Source: Sphagnum compactum (Eukaryota > Bryophyta > Sphagnopsida > Sphagnales). From it: a stretch of DNA of 64,000 nucleotides. Shown piece after piece: positions 1 through 11,089 of this stretch. A model generated the notes under the pieces. The model was given only the letters and a program-made list of their open reading frames with translations. It had not been told where the DNA came from and did not search any database. The position numbers and the translations under genes are program-made. The stretch spans positions 19,644,213 to 19,708,212 of the forward strand of contig OZ234493.1 of NCBI GenBank assembly GCA_965153455.1, written 5' to 3'. Position 1 is the first letter of the stretch, and the number at the start of each line of letters is the position of its first letter.

Positions 1-905
1 TATTTTAATCATTTTGATTTTAACCATAATTATTTCATTCATTTTTATTTTAGTCATAATTAAATTTTTCATAATTTTTTTTCCTTAAAACATTTATTGA
101 TTACTTAATTCAGCCATATTAACTTTATTAGTGGTCAGTTTAACCAATTTTTTTATTCATGGTTAATTTAACCATTTTTAGTTTAGCCATGCTTAATTTT
201 GCCATGAATATTTTAACCACAATTATTTCATTCATGTTTATATTAGCCATAATTAATTTTTGCATAATTGGTTTTTCCATAAACTATTTATTCAATATGT
301 AATTTAGCAATATTAACTTTATTAGTTGTTAATTTAGTGAATTTATGTATTCATAGTTAGTTTAACCATTTCTAATTTAACAATGTTTAATTTTGCCATA
401 GTTATTTTAATCATTTTTGTTTTAACCATAATTATTTTATTAGTCGTTAGTTTAGCCAAATTTATTTACTCATGGTTAGTTTAACCATTTAAAGTTTAGC
501 CATGTTTTAATTTTTCCATAAATATTTTAACCATTTTGATTTTAACCATAATTTTTTCATTCATATTTATTTTAGCCATAATTAATTTTTTCATAATTTG
601 TTTTGCCATAAAATATTTATTCATTAGTTAGTTTAGCCATATGAACTTTATTAATGTTTAGTTTAACCAAAGTTGTTAACTTGTAGTTAGTTTAACCATT
701 TCTAATTTACTGATGTTGAATTTTGCCATATTTATTTCATTCATGTTTATTTTAGTCATAAATAATTTTTGCATAATTAGTTTTGCCATAAAATATTTAT
801 TCATTAGTTAGTTTAGACATATTAACTTTATAAGTGATTAGTTTGACCAAATTTATCTACTCATTGTTAGTTTAACCATTGTTAATTTTGCCATAAATAT
901 TTTAG
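1..905. repeat. AT-rich degenerate tandem repeat
   Basis: The stretch is built from variants of short words such as TTTAACCAT, TTTAGCCAT and TTTTGCCAT. A longer unit is visible: the phrase ending in ATTAACTTTA recurs near 118, 310, 641 and 821. The last two copies are exactly 180 bp apart and the first two about 192 bp apart, so this is a diverged satellite-like array of roughly 180-190 bp with one deleted copy. It runs off the left edge of the window. No coding sequence is visible. Confidence 0.8.
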
Positions 906-1327
906 TTGTGTGAACATGAAAATGTTTCTCCCTCCCAAAAGTTTGTCCCATATTGTTTGTCATCCTTTCCAAATGATGAACAATATAAATAGATGCACCA
1001 TAAGCATCCAAAACATAAGAAATATTTTAAAAAGAAAGGCCACACTTGGGATGAGCCAATTGAAAGGGCTCAACCTTGAAGGCCAAATTCAAAATGAAAT
1101 AGGGTTTTCCTACTTAGGTCGTGTAAGTGGTGTACATTGAGCCTAGTACAAGTCATAGCTTATGTTGCCCTAGCCTATTTTAGGCTTTTATGCCTAGTTG
1201 ATAGCTATAGGTTCCTAGGCCTAGGAGTTTAGGTTGTAGGTTCCTAAACATAGGGACCTTAGGAGTAGGTATCTAATTTTAGGTTTAACTTAGGTTGCTT
1301 AGGTTCTATCCATGTGACATAGCTTAA

Positions 1328-1435
1328 TGGCCAATGTTTAAATGTCACGTGGCATAATTTAGGTGGTCAATGTTTAGATGCCATGTGGCTTAACTTGGAT
1401 GGACACTGTTTAAATGCCACATGGCATTTGCCTAG
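1328..1435. repeat. 36-bp tandem repeat, three copies
   Basis: Copies begin at 1328, 1364 and 1400, exactly 36 bp apart. Each reads roughly TGGNCAATGTTTAAATG followed by a CACGTGGCAT or CATGTGGCTT word. The copies differ by several substitutions. Confidence 0.75.
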
Positions 1436-1446
1436 TCAAAATGCTG

Positions 1447-1492
1447 TTTGACTGGTCAAATAATCATTTGACTATTATATTGACCAGTCAAA
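1447..1492. repeat. Perfect 13-bp inverted repeat
   Basis: TTTGACTGGTCAA at 1447-1459 is matched by its exact reverse complement TTGACCAGTCAAA at 1480-1492, with a 20-nt spacer. Further TGACTAGT-like words follow to 1515. It may be the remnant of a foldback element; no protein feature is attached. Confidence 0.7.
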
Positions 1493-1669
1493 AGTACTAG
1501 TCGAAATGACTAGTAAAAAATGCCAACTTAGCCTTGGTTAAAAAATACATGGCCCAGTCACAATGGACGAGTTCAAAACGACTTGTCCAAAATGAATGAG
1601 AGATTTTTTTTACGCCTGTCCAAAATGGGTCTTTTTTTATCAAAATTTCTAATCAAAAAAATTAGGAAT

Positions 1670-1870
1670 TCTAGTAGTGAATTTTGTGATGTAGCCAAAG
1701 TTGCAATCATTTAGAAAATAATTAAGCTAAATTTGGCTAAATAATTGTTATGAAGGTAGAAAAAAAAAATCTTTCTATATTCTTGGCTGTAAGAATATGG
1801 AAACCCTTCTAGAAGTGATCATAAGACTTTGGTAATTTGAAATTTTTTAAAAATTAAAATCTGGTGGATT
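1670..1870. repeat. Dispersed repeat family R1, copy 1
   Basis: This copy contains the phrase TTTTGTGATGTAGCC, then a few tens of bases on AAATTTGGCTAAAT. The same order of phrases recurs at 4095-4262, around 16930-17300 and in related form at 16430-16730 and 17330-17620. The family has no coding content and is probably a non-autonomous element of unknown class. Confidence 0.55.
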
Positions 1871-2520
1871 TGGGCCATTTTCTCGATTAAAAAAAAACAT
1901 TTGTATAGGTTGAAATTATATTTTTCAAGTTGAAATTTGAATAAAATTTGCCAATTAAAGAAACATTAGATGTGACCACAATGCACCTTCACAAACCATG
2001 CCAAGGCCCCACCCAACTTTCCATATTGCTACAAAGCTCCCAATGAGGCAGAGTGCACGTGTCATTTCACAAGTTTTGGACCAACAAAGCAAAAATACAT
2101 CCATCCAGAGTAAATTTCATTACTTTTCACAATTGCCGATGATTTATATACAATATTTTATTGTGTATAAAATCTTAGTTGATATGGATAGATGGTGGAG
2201 ACATCTGTTACACTTTGGAAGGAGCCCTAGTAAGACCCCTTCTCCACAACATGTTTTAAATCTTGTCCTTCAAGCAATACCTCGTCCGCCAAAGCTTGGA
2301 CTCGACTCAAATATGCAAAGAATCTTACGTATCCTTGATCGTGGGACATGTAACTATCACTATAAATCATACTTACCAAGTGTCAAGCATGTAGTGAACC
2401 TTTAAAGGGCACTTGCAAAGCACAAGAAAATTCTTTCGAATGATTTATTTTTAGAATATTTGTTGAACTGGAGGTGAATGCATAGAGACGCATTCTGGAA
2501 GATTTGCTCAGTTGAACATG
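1871..2520. other. Non-coding stretch
   Basis: I recognise no gene. One open frame of 135 codons at 1998-2405 (+) has no domain, no homologue I know and no supporting signals, so I do not call it. Confidence 0.4.
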
Positions 2521-2529
2521 TCACTCTAC

Positions 2530-2965
2530 CAGTGTTGGCTGGTTATTGAAAAATGACCCGGTTATCAAAAAGGTTATCAATCCAGTTATTGATAACTTAC
2601 CAGTCAATGTTTGAATTTTTTGATAACCAGATGATAACCTACCTGGTCAGGAATATAAAATTATAATAATTGGGAAGATCCTTGACTAACAGTTATTGAA
2701 ATTTCAAAAAATATAATAACTTACCTGAATGTTGAAATTTTCATCCACATAGATTATTATTAGGTAGGTTATTACAGAAAAAACCCTCAAACTTATACTA
2801 CCTGACCAATATCTATCCGGTTATCAGGTGCATAACAGGTGGTTATTACTGAAAAAATCATTGACCAAACTAATAACGGAGGTTTTTTCTTTTTACCATG
2901 AAATTGATAAATGATGGTTTTAACTTTTTTGAAAAAATAATTAGATATTGATAACCTGTATGGTC
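2530..2965. repeat. ATAACC/GGTTAT-rich degenerate repeat
   Basis: GGTTAT, ATAACC and ACCTGGTCA words recur on both strands, for example near 2560, 2590, 2630, 2765, 2820 and 2950. The alternating orientation suggests a decayed foldback or nested MITE, but no clean terminal repeats or target duplication could be fixed. Confidence 0.45.
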
Positions 2966-3595
2966 CCAATTTCTTTTTTAAAAAAACCTACCCGATTGTT
3001 TTCAATCCACATCCTGATTCTTTCCCATATCTCCCACCTGCCATGGATAGGAATGGGAGACTTTGGCACCCTGCCTGGGTACCCCACCAGACTTCTAACT
3101 TCCTCCATCCATCAGTTCACTTCCCTACTGCCTCCATCCATCCATCCATCTACCACACATCCACTTTTCGTTTGCAACCTCTCCACCAGGCATCATCCTG
3201 TAATATGTAATGAAATCAGCCTGGCTAAATGTCATGTAAAGCCCTTGGAGTGGGGTGGTGGTGTGTGGTCCGTCTCCAAGCTCCCTCCAAGCCTCAAGGG
3301 CTTTACCCTACCCTTCCATTTTCATGAAGGATTGATTGTTCCACATGGCTATTGTTTTATTTATTTGTTGGATTTACACCTTTAGCTTTTAGTAGCAACT
3401 AGCTACCATTACCACTCCAAGCCCCAATTAGTCTTGGAAATAACAGCCACAATGATAACCCCCTGGGCCTCGCAATAACAAGAATTCTTTTAAAGCTAAC
3501 TGCATGTGACTACCTAAAAAGTGTGTGCCCTAGCCTTATATGGCATTTGGGGGCAAGGGGGGCGGGGGTGTGGTGAAGCTGCTCCCACTCATGTA
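2966..3595. other. Non-coding stretch
   Basis: A short run of CATC/ATCC simple repeat lies near 3105-3165. An open frame at 2948-3385 (+) is composed partly of this simple repeat and matches nothing I know. No gene is called. Confidence 0.4.
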
Positions 3596-4080
3596 CCATG
3601 GGACAAACCAGTGTTGGGCTGTTCTTTATTTTTACAAAGAACCTCCAGTTCCAGTTTTAAGAATTAAATTACAACTATCTCAGTTCTGATTCCACACATA
3701 TAAATGGAACCCAGAATTCGTTTCCACGTCCAGTTTTTCACAAAACAATTCTGGTTCTGATTCCAATTCTGAATATCATACCCACCCACTTTTGGTTTGG
3801 TTCTTACTAACCCAGATCACAACCAGTGGTTAACTATTGATTTTTTTCCAGAGACATGTATTTTGGTTCCAGTTCCAAACATAAATAGAACCAGGAACAG
3901 TTCCAGGTCCAGTTCTTTAAAAATAAGTCTGATTCCAGTTTTGGTTGAGAAAATCAGACCCAGTTCCAGTTTGGTTCTGACTGCGAAAGTGGGTATGCGG
4001 CCATTACCGGTAAAACCCCTCATTTATTGGCTCTGCCTCTCAGGGATAGACTCCATAACAATATAGAGTTCATTTGGTCC
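3596..4080. repeat. TTCCAGTTC-rich dispersed repeat
   Basis: The words TTCCAGTTC, GGTTCTGATTCC and AACCAGTGGTTAAC recur through this stretch. Related phrasing appears at 25570-25790, 18100-18260 and 48260-48450, often near the phrase AGTGTTGGGC. It behaves like a dispersed non-coding repeat with internal short repeats. Confidence 0.5.
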
Positions 4081-4094
4081 TAGATTATTATTTT

Positions 4095-4262
4095 TTCAAT
4101 TTTGTGATGTAGCCATAATGATCATTCATAAGAAGAATGAGCCAAATTTGGCTCTAAAAAATGTGACAGCAAAGGCATTTAAACAATCCTTCTATAATTT
4201 AGCTACCTATTGAAAATTCATATACAAGCTGGTGACTTTTACAAATTTTTAATTTTATTTTC
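4095..4262. repeat. Dispersed repeat family R1, copy 2
   Basis: This copy contains TTTTGTGATGTAGCC then GCCAAATTTGGCTC, and ends near AATTTTTAATTTTATTTTC. It aligns by eye with the copies at 1670-1870 and 16930-17300. The empty-site phrase around 4124, CATTCATAAGAAG, helps define the MITE insertion in the third copy. Confidence 0.55.
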
Positions 4263-4427
4263 AGAAATTTGCAATCAGATAACATTTGAGGGCAGTTAGG
4301 TCAGATGGTGTTCCTTTATTTGAAGGCTTGGAAACAGAGGAATAGAGCCTAGAGGAAACAAAGAAACCCTTTTTGGCAGTGCCATTCCTGTGTACAAGAT
4401 GGCCTGTGCAGGCGACCAAAATACTAA

Positions 4428-4748
4428 GGGCCACTTTAGATGACAGTCCAAGATTCAAGGTCCAATGAAATAGAGCAATCCTATTGCCTGAGAGCCATAA
4501 ATTGGGACCATAGCCTTTAGATGAGAGTTACAAGACCAAAAAGTGGCCAATCCAGGCTAAACCTACATGGAACCATTTTGGAGAGAAAATCAATTGGTTG
4601 GGACCCAAACGTAAAAGCTAAAAAGGAGAGCTCATGATTTGAAGAACAAAGATGCAAGCTAGGGTCCAAGGCAAGGTCCCCAATTTGCTTCAAATGAGTC
4701 CAAACTGGTTCCTAGGAATTTGGACTCTGGACCCCTCTAAAGTGGGCC
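4428..4748. mobile_element. MITE family M1, copy A (321 bp)
   Basis: The ends are inverted repeats: GGGCCACTTTAGATG on the left and, in reverse complement, GGCCCACTTTAGAGG on the right. TAA precedes the left end. The interior matches the element at 22030-22363 in reverse orientation, including the blocks around GGACCTTG, ATGAGAG and CAATTGGTT. With G-rich termini and a TAA/TTA-like flank it resembles PIF/Harbinger-derived MITEs, though the flanking duplication here is imperfect. Confidence 0.7.
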
Positions 4749-4911
4749 AATCTCTGACAACACCACGACTGCTAGACCGCATTTAGTACCTTGGTTTGAA
4801 ATGACGTTGGCACTCGCTGTGGAAGATTCAACAAAGAATGCCGAATTCTTCACACTAAGTCACCACAGCGCCGGCACCGGCAATAGACTTTCCTTGAGGA
4901 CGCTAGATCGC

Positions 4912-4917
4912 CACGTG
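4912..4917. promoter_or_regulatory. G-box CACGTG upstream of AP2 gene 1
   Basis: A palindromic CACGTG core lies about 455 bp upstream of the AP2 start, next to three RCCGAC cores. G-boxes are known targets of plant bZIP and bHLH factors. Function here is inferred from position only. Confidence 0.4.
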
Positions 4918-4921
4918 CGTC

Positions 4922-4986
4922 GTCGGCACTGGCAATTGAGATTTTATTTCTGCCAATCCAAATCTTGCCGTACGTCGGCAGCCGAC
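4922..4986. promoter_or_regulatory. Cluster of three DRE/CRT cores (RCCGAC)
   Basis: GTCGGC at 4922-4927 and 4974-4979 and GCCGAC at 4981-4986 are three RCCGAC cores in both orientations within 65 bp. They lie 384-448 bp upstream of the AP2 start at 5370. RCCGAC is the known binding core of DREB-type AP2 proteins. The paralogue at 27544-28194 has two such cores at a similar distance, which makes auto- or cross-regulation a plausible but unproven idea. Confidence 0.45.
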
Positions 4987-5269
4987 AGACAAGACAATCG
5001 ATCGATCCTCCTCTCACGGGTTGCTTTGTTTCCTCTGTTTCTCCAACCAATAAAATGAGCTTTCCTTTTGTGTCTCTCTCTGCTTGCAAGAGTGACAGAT
5101 CCAGTGTACTATGAGCGATCCATTGTGACAGATCTGTAGTATGAGTGATCCATTGATTCATGAGAGTGTTACCGTATGAGAGCAACTATGTTGGTATAGT
5201 TAGGGTTAATCTGGTGGGGTGTCTTTGTGATACCTCTTCGCGAAGAGCTGCCGTTTTAGTTCCTGATGC

Positions 5270-5369
5270 TCTTGAACTGGAGAATCGAGGGTCAATTTGA
5301 GAGGGCTTTTACAGCTTTAGTATTACTCTATTAGTCTAACAGAGCTTTGGGAGTAGCTAGGGTTCAAAG
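5270..5369 (+). promoter_or_regulatory. Conserved 5' leader of AP2 gene 1
   Basis: The leader carries the block CGAGGGTCAATTTGA about 80 bp before the start and ends in CAAAG directly before the ATG. The same block and the same CAAAG-ATG junction precede the second AP2 gene. Shared sequence outside the coding frame shows that the duplicated unit included the transcript leader. No strong TATA box was found; a CCAAT followed by AATAAAATG lies at 5047-5057. Confidence 0.6.
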
Positions 5370-6014
5370 ATGGGAGATGGGGGGCGATCACGTTTGTATT
5401 GTCCTGGTTCCCCTGGCGCTAAAATCAGAGAGAAACTGAGACAGTTGAAAGACAAACGAGTTGGTATAGAGCCGGATGCTTGTGTCTATGCCAGACTTGA
5501 ACCGTGTGGTCAGTTGGTCTCAAGTTCAGATTCTCACCAAACCGGAAATCCGGAAATTGTTTCGGAAGTTTTGCCAACTGACGTGCATCGTGATGATGCC
5601 GAGCAGCAAGGTGTCAAGTTTGATCTGGATTACGCTCTCCGACAGCCGCTTTGTGCAACTGATTGGGATATGGAGGAGTACCCTGGCGATCACACTGCGG
5701 GAAACAGACAGCTCAAGTTCACAGGGGTGAGGAAAAAAGCCGGCTCATTCGTAGCAGAGATTCGCGTGTCAAGCAAGAAGAGAATCTGGCTGGGATCGTA
5801 CAAAAAAGCTGAACCAGCTGCTCTAGCACACGATGTCGCCACTTACCTGCGTGCCACCTACTTAAGCGGTACGAACCCTCAATACAACTTCGATAGTTCT
5901 CCATCCTCTTTTCCTCCTTCAAAAGAAATCTCAGATCTGGAAACTGATGAGGAAAAATGGGAACTCATCAAAAAGATTGCAGGAGAGTTTGCAAAAAAAG
6001 TAGGCCGCCGCTAA
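5370..6014 (+). CDS. AP2/ERF-type transcription factor, gene 1
   Basis: This intron-less gene of 214 codons encodes one AP2 DNA-binding domain at about residues 116-175. Visible hallmarks are the FTGVRKKAGSFVAEIRV sheet region, WLGSY, AEPAALAHDVATYLRATY in the helix, and a closing YNF. AP2/ERF proteins are nuclear regulators that bind GCC- or DRE-type sites. Position 14 of the domain is V, as in DREB proteins, but position 19 is V rather than E or D, and the loop after GVR is one residue short and lacks the usual W. The N-terminal 110 residues and the tail (about 176-214, acidic then basic) are unlike known subfamilies but are shared with the paralogue at 27544-28194. The start is fixed by alignment with that paralogue. 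Subfamily assignment is uncertain; the AP2 call is secure. Confidence 0.9.
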   Translation: MGDGGRSRLYCPGSPGAKIREKLRQLKDKRVGIEPDACVYARLEPCGQLVSSSDSHQTGNPEIVSEVLPTDVHRDDAEQQGVKFDLDYALRQPLCATDWDMEEYPGDHTAGNRQLKFTGVRKKAGSFVAEIRVSSKKRIWLGSYKKAEPAALAHDVATYLRATYLSGTNPQYNFDSSPSSFPPSKEISDLETDEEKWELIKKIAGEFAKKVGRR

Positions 6015-6320
6015 ACCTTCTTCCGGCTCTTCGCTCTGTGGTATCATCTTTCTTCTCATAGATCTATCTCAGTGGCCTCTCTTCACTCTTCACGCCCGGA
6101 TTTCCTATAGACCGGTTCCACATATCCCTTACATCTCTCCTCCGAAACGAGTGGGCAACCCCAAGATGGTCTCGGTGGTGGAGGCCTTCTGCTAAACCCT
6201 AAAAGCCCTGTAGACGCTGCCTCCTTGTGAGCATACACTGTATTCTATATGTACAATATACTCCTCAAAATGGGGCCTCTTCTTCTATACACTGTGTTTT
6301 TTTATCATTAATGATATTCG
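6015..6320 (+). promoter_or_regulatory. 3' UTR of AP2 gene 1
   Basis: The downstream sequence shares blocks with the region after the second AP2 gene: a CTTCG-rich start, TTCACGCCCGG, and near 6235-6300 TACACTGTA and GGGGCCTCTTCT words. The T-rich and TATGTACAATATA stretches would suit plant polyadenylation signals. The exact 3' end cannot be set by eye. Confidence 0.45.
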
Positions 6321-7800
6321 AAATTGTCAAATTGTTTGGTGTTCTCTCTCTCTCTTTCTCGGTTGCTATCCTGCCATGGTCTAAAGCTTTGGCAGAAATT
6401 CTCTTCAGATACTTTGCACTGGTGGGGGATAGTAGGAGTAGGGCTGGAGAAGGTAAGTAACTGCAATGTGCTTGTGGAAAAATTCTCTTGCTGATGGGGA
6501 AGATCAGTGTGGCTTTCTCTGTTCTTAGAATAGAATTTTATGCCAGGGATGTGGAAATTTAAACTTCTTTAGCTCTTAGGACTTTTGTTGATGAAACGCT
6601 GCAAAACTTTATTATCTATTAAAATTGTCATTTCATGTTTCTTGCATTGCAAATGTCATGGGTATTCAGAATTTGGAGCTTATGCCTTTAAATTGATGAG
6701 CGAGGTTTATAACATAGCAAGATCATTCTATTCTCCTTGATTTCCGAGGATGGCAAATGATTTGGATGTTCTGGAAGAATATATTTGAATCTTGAAAATC
6801 AATTTGTAGTTGAGATTGCATGACACTACCTAGATATGGAAATTTGGTGTAGCACCCAAGGTAATGGCCAAGGAGTGGGAAGTTTTGGAAGCAAGCCTAA
6901 GGTGGAGCTGAGAGGTGCTTCCTTCCAAAACTCCCCCCCTCCAAGCATGTTACTAAGTACAAAATTGACATAATTTTATTAATACAAAATTTCCTGTATA
7001 TACTTGACGGATATCAGGGAAAAAAATGACACAAGGCATTTTGGAAAACGGAATGCCCATGCATGTAGGTGTGTCCCTTTCCAAAATGCCCCACAAAATT
7101 TTACACTCTATAAGCATATCTCCAAATACACTAAGAAAAATCTTGGAAGTTTTATGGATTTTGTAATAGTATGGTTGTGACTTTCATTTAGCAACTAAAT
7201 TTGTGTAAAGGAAATTTGTGGTGGATTGCATTCTTTGGAACTCATTTGGAACTTTGAACATGAAAACACGAAATATGAGCACCCATTTAGTTTACCACTT
7301 TTAGGTGTTTACAAATAGCATACTTGTAGTTACTAATTGCATATAATTAGTTGTTGTAATAGGGGTCACCAGAATAAGGGGCCTAGTGAGGTGGAGCTGA
7401 ACATTACCCCGGTACTAGTAATGTCCTCCCCAAGGCCTTAGCTCACAGAAGAATTGGTCCAAATTTTTTTCCAATTCTCTTTTCAAATTGTTTCCACTGG
7501 GTATTATAGGAACAAAAAACAACTGTGGGCTTTTCAAATACATAATGCCCACATCCTTTCAAACACTTAAAACACTCAGAGAAAATTTGTAGTTTATGTG
7601 GAGGGCACCTTATATCCATCAATTTCCCTCCTACAAATTGCGAGGGATACTGTGCCCAATCCTCAAGGATTCGACTGAAATTATGCCTACTTGTAGGTGT
7701 GAAAACCCTCCACTATTGAGGAGTAGACATAAGAACCCTCCCATCCATACAAATTGTGATCTACATAGGTTTGGTTCATGATAAATTTTGCCTTGTGCTT
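6321..7800. other. Non-coding stretch downstream of AP2 gene 1
   Basis: I see no gene. A 36-bp phrase at 7109-7145 containing CTCCAAATACACTAAGAAAA recurs at 62150-62185 and, inverted, at 28662-28697. It is therefore part of a dispersed repeat. Confidence 0.4.
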
Positions 7801-7807
7801 TACAAAG

Positions 7808-7916
7808 GGTAAAGCCCTCAGGTTGGGGTCATTCCCAAAATGTGGGGCTGGAGTCGGCTATTGCCCCGTCCTAGGTCCATTATTATGAGAATGCCCCCAC
7901 CCTAGGGCTTTACCCT
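7808..7916. mobile_element. Small MITE-like palindromic element M2, copy 1
   Basis: The left end GGGTAAAGCCCTCAGG and the right end CCCTAGGGCTTTACCC are inverted repeats that extend imperfectly to about 29 bp through a GGGGNCATTC block. A second copy lies at 23924-24028 and a decayed one near 36565-36655. At about 109 bp the element is almost all terminal repeat. No clear target duplication is seen. Confidence 0.6.
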
Positions 7917-8488
7917 ACACCTAATCCCTGCAGAGGTGGGCAATTACATTTTTGTAAAGCCCGCAAGCTCTTTACACTAGGTAAGGCACTCTCTAGGTAC
8001 ATTTTAAAAAACAAAAAATGTTAAATAGGCCAAGGGTCTTGAATGCTACCGGTACGAAAGGATTACCCCACATCACCATTACATCATCCTTCCCCTCGCT
8101 CTCTTAACCTTGGCGCCTTCCATTTCCCTTCGTACATAACAAGCTTTTCGTTCATCAACATGAGTTATGCTCGTGTTACCTATTTTGCATAACAGACCAT
8201 CGACATCCCCATCCCCATGGTACTTTTTGCCATGCATGCCATACCACCATGTCCTCTCGCCATCATGACAACGAACCTTTTCGCTTTAGGGCATCATTGT
8301 CGTCCTTCATTTTTGCACATGTTTTGTGCTTTGTATTGCACACCTACGACGTTTCCCTCCATCATTTTTTTACGCGCTTACGCCCATTGTCAAATGCTCT
8401 CACAACAGCTCTAGTTCTTCTCTAATGCCTTCGTCGTTGATCGATTGCATCGATACAATTGCTACAAGAGCTTCTACAACACCCTATC
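7917..8488. other. Non-coding flank of the CACTA element
   Basis: No gene is recognised. The short open frame at 8217-8414 is not supported by any domain. The stretch ends at the left CACTA terminus. Confidence 0.4.
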
Positions 8489-8880
8489 CACTACAACAAT
8501 AGGGGGCTATTTTGCGATCCAAATATCATCGCAAACAACAAAGAAAGAAGTTTTCGAAAGCCCGCTGTTGCGAACCATAATTCCTTGCAAACTCTTAAGC
8601 TCTTGCGATACCATAACATTCGCACCCGTACAATCGCAAGTCCTTCGCAACTCCCGAACTCGATACAATCGCATAACTTTTTCGATTGTAACTGCTTTTA
8701 TACATTGTTTGCGATTAACAATGCATCGGAAACTATCTGCAACAACCCCATCACCGCAACGACTTAGCGAATCGACTCAAAAGTCTATCGGTTTGTGATA
8801 TAAAATCTAACGCAAACTTTTTGGGATTCTCAAAATGCCACTAGAAGTTTGCGAAACCGTAGATTTCGTAAACCTGTTCT
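8489..8880. repeat. CACTA left terminus and subterminal TTGCGA cluster
   Basis: After the CACTA end, TTGCGA or TCGCA words recur about every 30-40 bp in both orientations: near 8510, 8530, 8564, 8606, 8633, 8646, 8668, 8709 and 8850. In En/Spm elements such subterminal motifs bind the TNPA-type protein, which here would be the product of the minus-strand orf or an equivalent. Confidence 0.65.
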
Positions 8881-9149
8881 GGAATGATTTTACCCGTAAG
8901 AGTGTAACGATGTCTGTGACATGGTATATTTGGTCTTTTGGGTTTTGTAGTGTTGTGAAGAATTATGACTCGCAAATGGTTTTGAGATCCACTGTGTATC
9001 ACAAGAACATGGCACTGTATTCTTATTTTGGAAGCAGGGTTTATATTCATTTGGAGTCACTTTGGGCCGCAAAAAAATAAATCTATATCAAAATTTCAAT
9101 ATTTACAATGTAAAAGGGTTTGCAACCCTTGGGTATCTAACACACTAGC

Positions 9150-10982
9150 TGTCTATCTAGAAGGGAGACTTCCTTCCCCTCTTGGATTTCTTCCTTGAAT
9201 CCTTCTTCCTAGTGTTCTCTGGTGGAGGGGGAGGCTACTCATCCTCCTCCCTCTCTTCATCGTCCCCCTGCCCCTTCTCCTCCTCCTCCTCCTCCTCCTC
9301 CCTATCCTCTTTATCTCTGCCCCTTGCAGAACCTGCATTTCAACTAGCAAATGAACTGGGTCCACTGCTAGTGCTAGCACTGGGAGTAGTGCTAGCTCTC
9401 TCCTCTTCATCACTGCTACCCTGGGAGCTCTCACTTTCACCCTCAGATGCATGCATTTCAATATGCAAAGGTTAGTCAACACCATAAATGAAAATCTTTA
9501 TTCAAATGAAAACAATCTCAACACAAACAGAAATTGAATCCCAACCAAACCCACTCACCAGTAGTGCATCAACATGTTCAAAAAGATGTTCCTTGCCATG
9601 CTCCTGGCCCATTTTCATTTTTACAGCTGTGATCTTCCTCTTGTACCTCTTGTATTGTCCCCATAATACAACAGGTCAATAAAAACGCATAAAGTATTTA
9701 TTCAAGTCTCTGACCACTTTTGCGAAGCGCAGACCTTCGCATACTGAAACTTGTGAAGCAGTTTGCGAAACAAATCCCATCGTATCTGAAAGCGCCAAAG
9801 CGCCATTTAAATCTTTGCGAAGCTGAAACTATCGCAACTCAAAACGCCAAAACTCCATTTGACCTATCTTTGCGATGCAATACGCATCGCAAAGGTATCG
9901 CAAACTGTCCTATTTGACTTGACAGAAACTCAACAGTAACTTTATTCGAATCTTTGCAGGAAAGAAATGGAGGAGAGGGAGGGTACTTACAAATGCTGCT
10001 TTGAGGCCGGGAATGCCACCTTGGTCTAGCCTGTGGGTGGTGTTTGGAACCAGTTTCACTCGCTCTGCTGCCTTGAGGAACTTCAATGGTGGATCACCAA
10101 CCTCGTCCACGACTGATTGCCATTCAGCAAGCTTCAGCTCCAGTGCCTTCAGGTCACGGTCAGACCTCCCAGACTCTCTGGCCTTCCTGGCCTTGGCTAG
10201 CTGCTCTGTGATCTCCTTCAGCTGCCTTGCTGCTTTCAGCTGCACCTCAGACTGGTAGAAGGCATTCCAGATGTCTTCTGAGAACTGAAGCGGCCTCTGC
10301 AAGTTCCTGTACACATTCAGGTCTCTCAGGTGAGCACGAATCTTCATCCTGTCATGGTATCTTGCTTGAGACATTGAATTGGAGATCTTGTCTGCAATCC
10401 ACTGTGAGTCAAGCTCTCCTCCATTTTGAAATGCTCCCTTGACTTGATTTATCACTCTTTTCTGCTCTGCCTTTGAGAGAGTGCCCCACTCAACTCCTCG
10501 TGCAAAGTTGGTGGAGACAATGTGCCTAATGGTGCTCTTGGCCCCAGTGTATGCCAACTCGGTTAGAATTCCCTCCTCTGCCAATGTTATCAGAGGGAGC
10601 TTCTTCCTCTCCTCCTCCTTCTTCTTCAAGTCGACTTTCTCCTTTCTGATGGCATCCCTCTCATCCTTACTCCTTTTCTTCTTGAGAGTTCTAGGTGAGA
10701 GAGCTCCTGTTGTTGCTCTCTCATCTCTCTTTCTCTTCTTCTCTGCTGCCTTGGCTTCTGCAGCCTTCCTTGCCTCCTCATCTCTTTGTGCTTCCCCTGC
10801 AGTTAGCCCTGCTTGCAATGCTTGACCTAAGATGGCTGTCAAGGATGCCAACCTTCAGGTGTCCTAGTATCGATTGCAGACAGCTCTGAAGCTCTCAAGT
10901 GATCGGCAATCATCTTCCTCAACCTTTCCTCATTGTTGTCACCTCCTCTAAACCCAGAACCCCCTCCACCAGTCCCAGCCAT
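9150..10982 (-). pseudogene. CACTA-associated coiled-coil/basic protein, broken
   Basis: The best start is the ATG at 10982, opening MAGTGGGGSGFRGG. A 1-bp loss near 10865 shifts the frame into the long open part (10851-9998). That part encodes a charged K/E/R-rich coiled coil with basic nuclear-signal-like runs, then a helical domain around GVEWGTLSKAEQKRVI. A GTAAGT donor follows codon TTT near 9997. A short second exon around 9556-9645 (RYKRKITAVKMKMGQEHGK) ends at a GTGAGT. The last exon near 9190-9455 is acidic and serine-rich and contains an in-frame TGA and TAG before the basic ending RKKSKRGRKSPF. By position and composition it may be the TNPA-like or accessory DNA-binding protein of the element, but I cannot match it to a named domain. 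Confidence 0.6.
9715..9905. repeat. Internal TCGCAA cluster inside the intron
   Basis: About eight TTTGCGA, CTTCGCA or ATCGCAA words lie within 190 bp inside the first intron of the minus-strand orf. They match the motif of the left subterminal region. Subterminal motifs are normally confined to element ends, so this may be a nested end or a regulatory site. Confidence 0.55.
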
Positions 10983-11089
10983 TGCAATCCGCAACCTCCT
11001 CTCTACCGCAAGCTTTCCTTCGACAATTCTCGAGCAAATTTGAGAATGAATTCAAATTCACTTACAAGTCCTTAAGGACTTCTAACAAT

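Larger units (their letters stand above)
906..1640. other. Non-coding, CCTAGG-rich stretch
   Basis: No gene is recognised. From 1140 to 1300 the words CCTAG, TTAGG and TAGGTT are over-used, as they are at 33640-34170. The stretch contains a 36-bp tandem repeat and a perfect inverted repeat, listed separately. The open frame at 910-1140 has no recognisable domain. Confidence 0.5.

Noticed and set aside
1998-2405. 135-codon plus-strand open frame
   Set aside because: No domain, no promoter or splice signals, and composition like its non-coding surroundings.
8489-8953. Complete short CACTA MITE ending at TTTTGTAGTG near 8953
   Set aside because: The flanking triplets differ (ATC and TTG), and the coiled-coil orf with the same TCGCAA motif continues beyond, so the terminus is better read as the left end of the large element.
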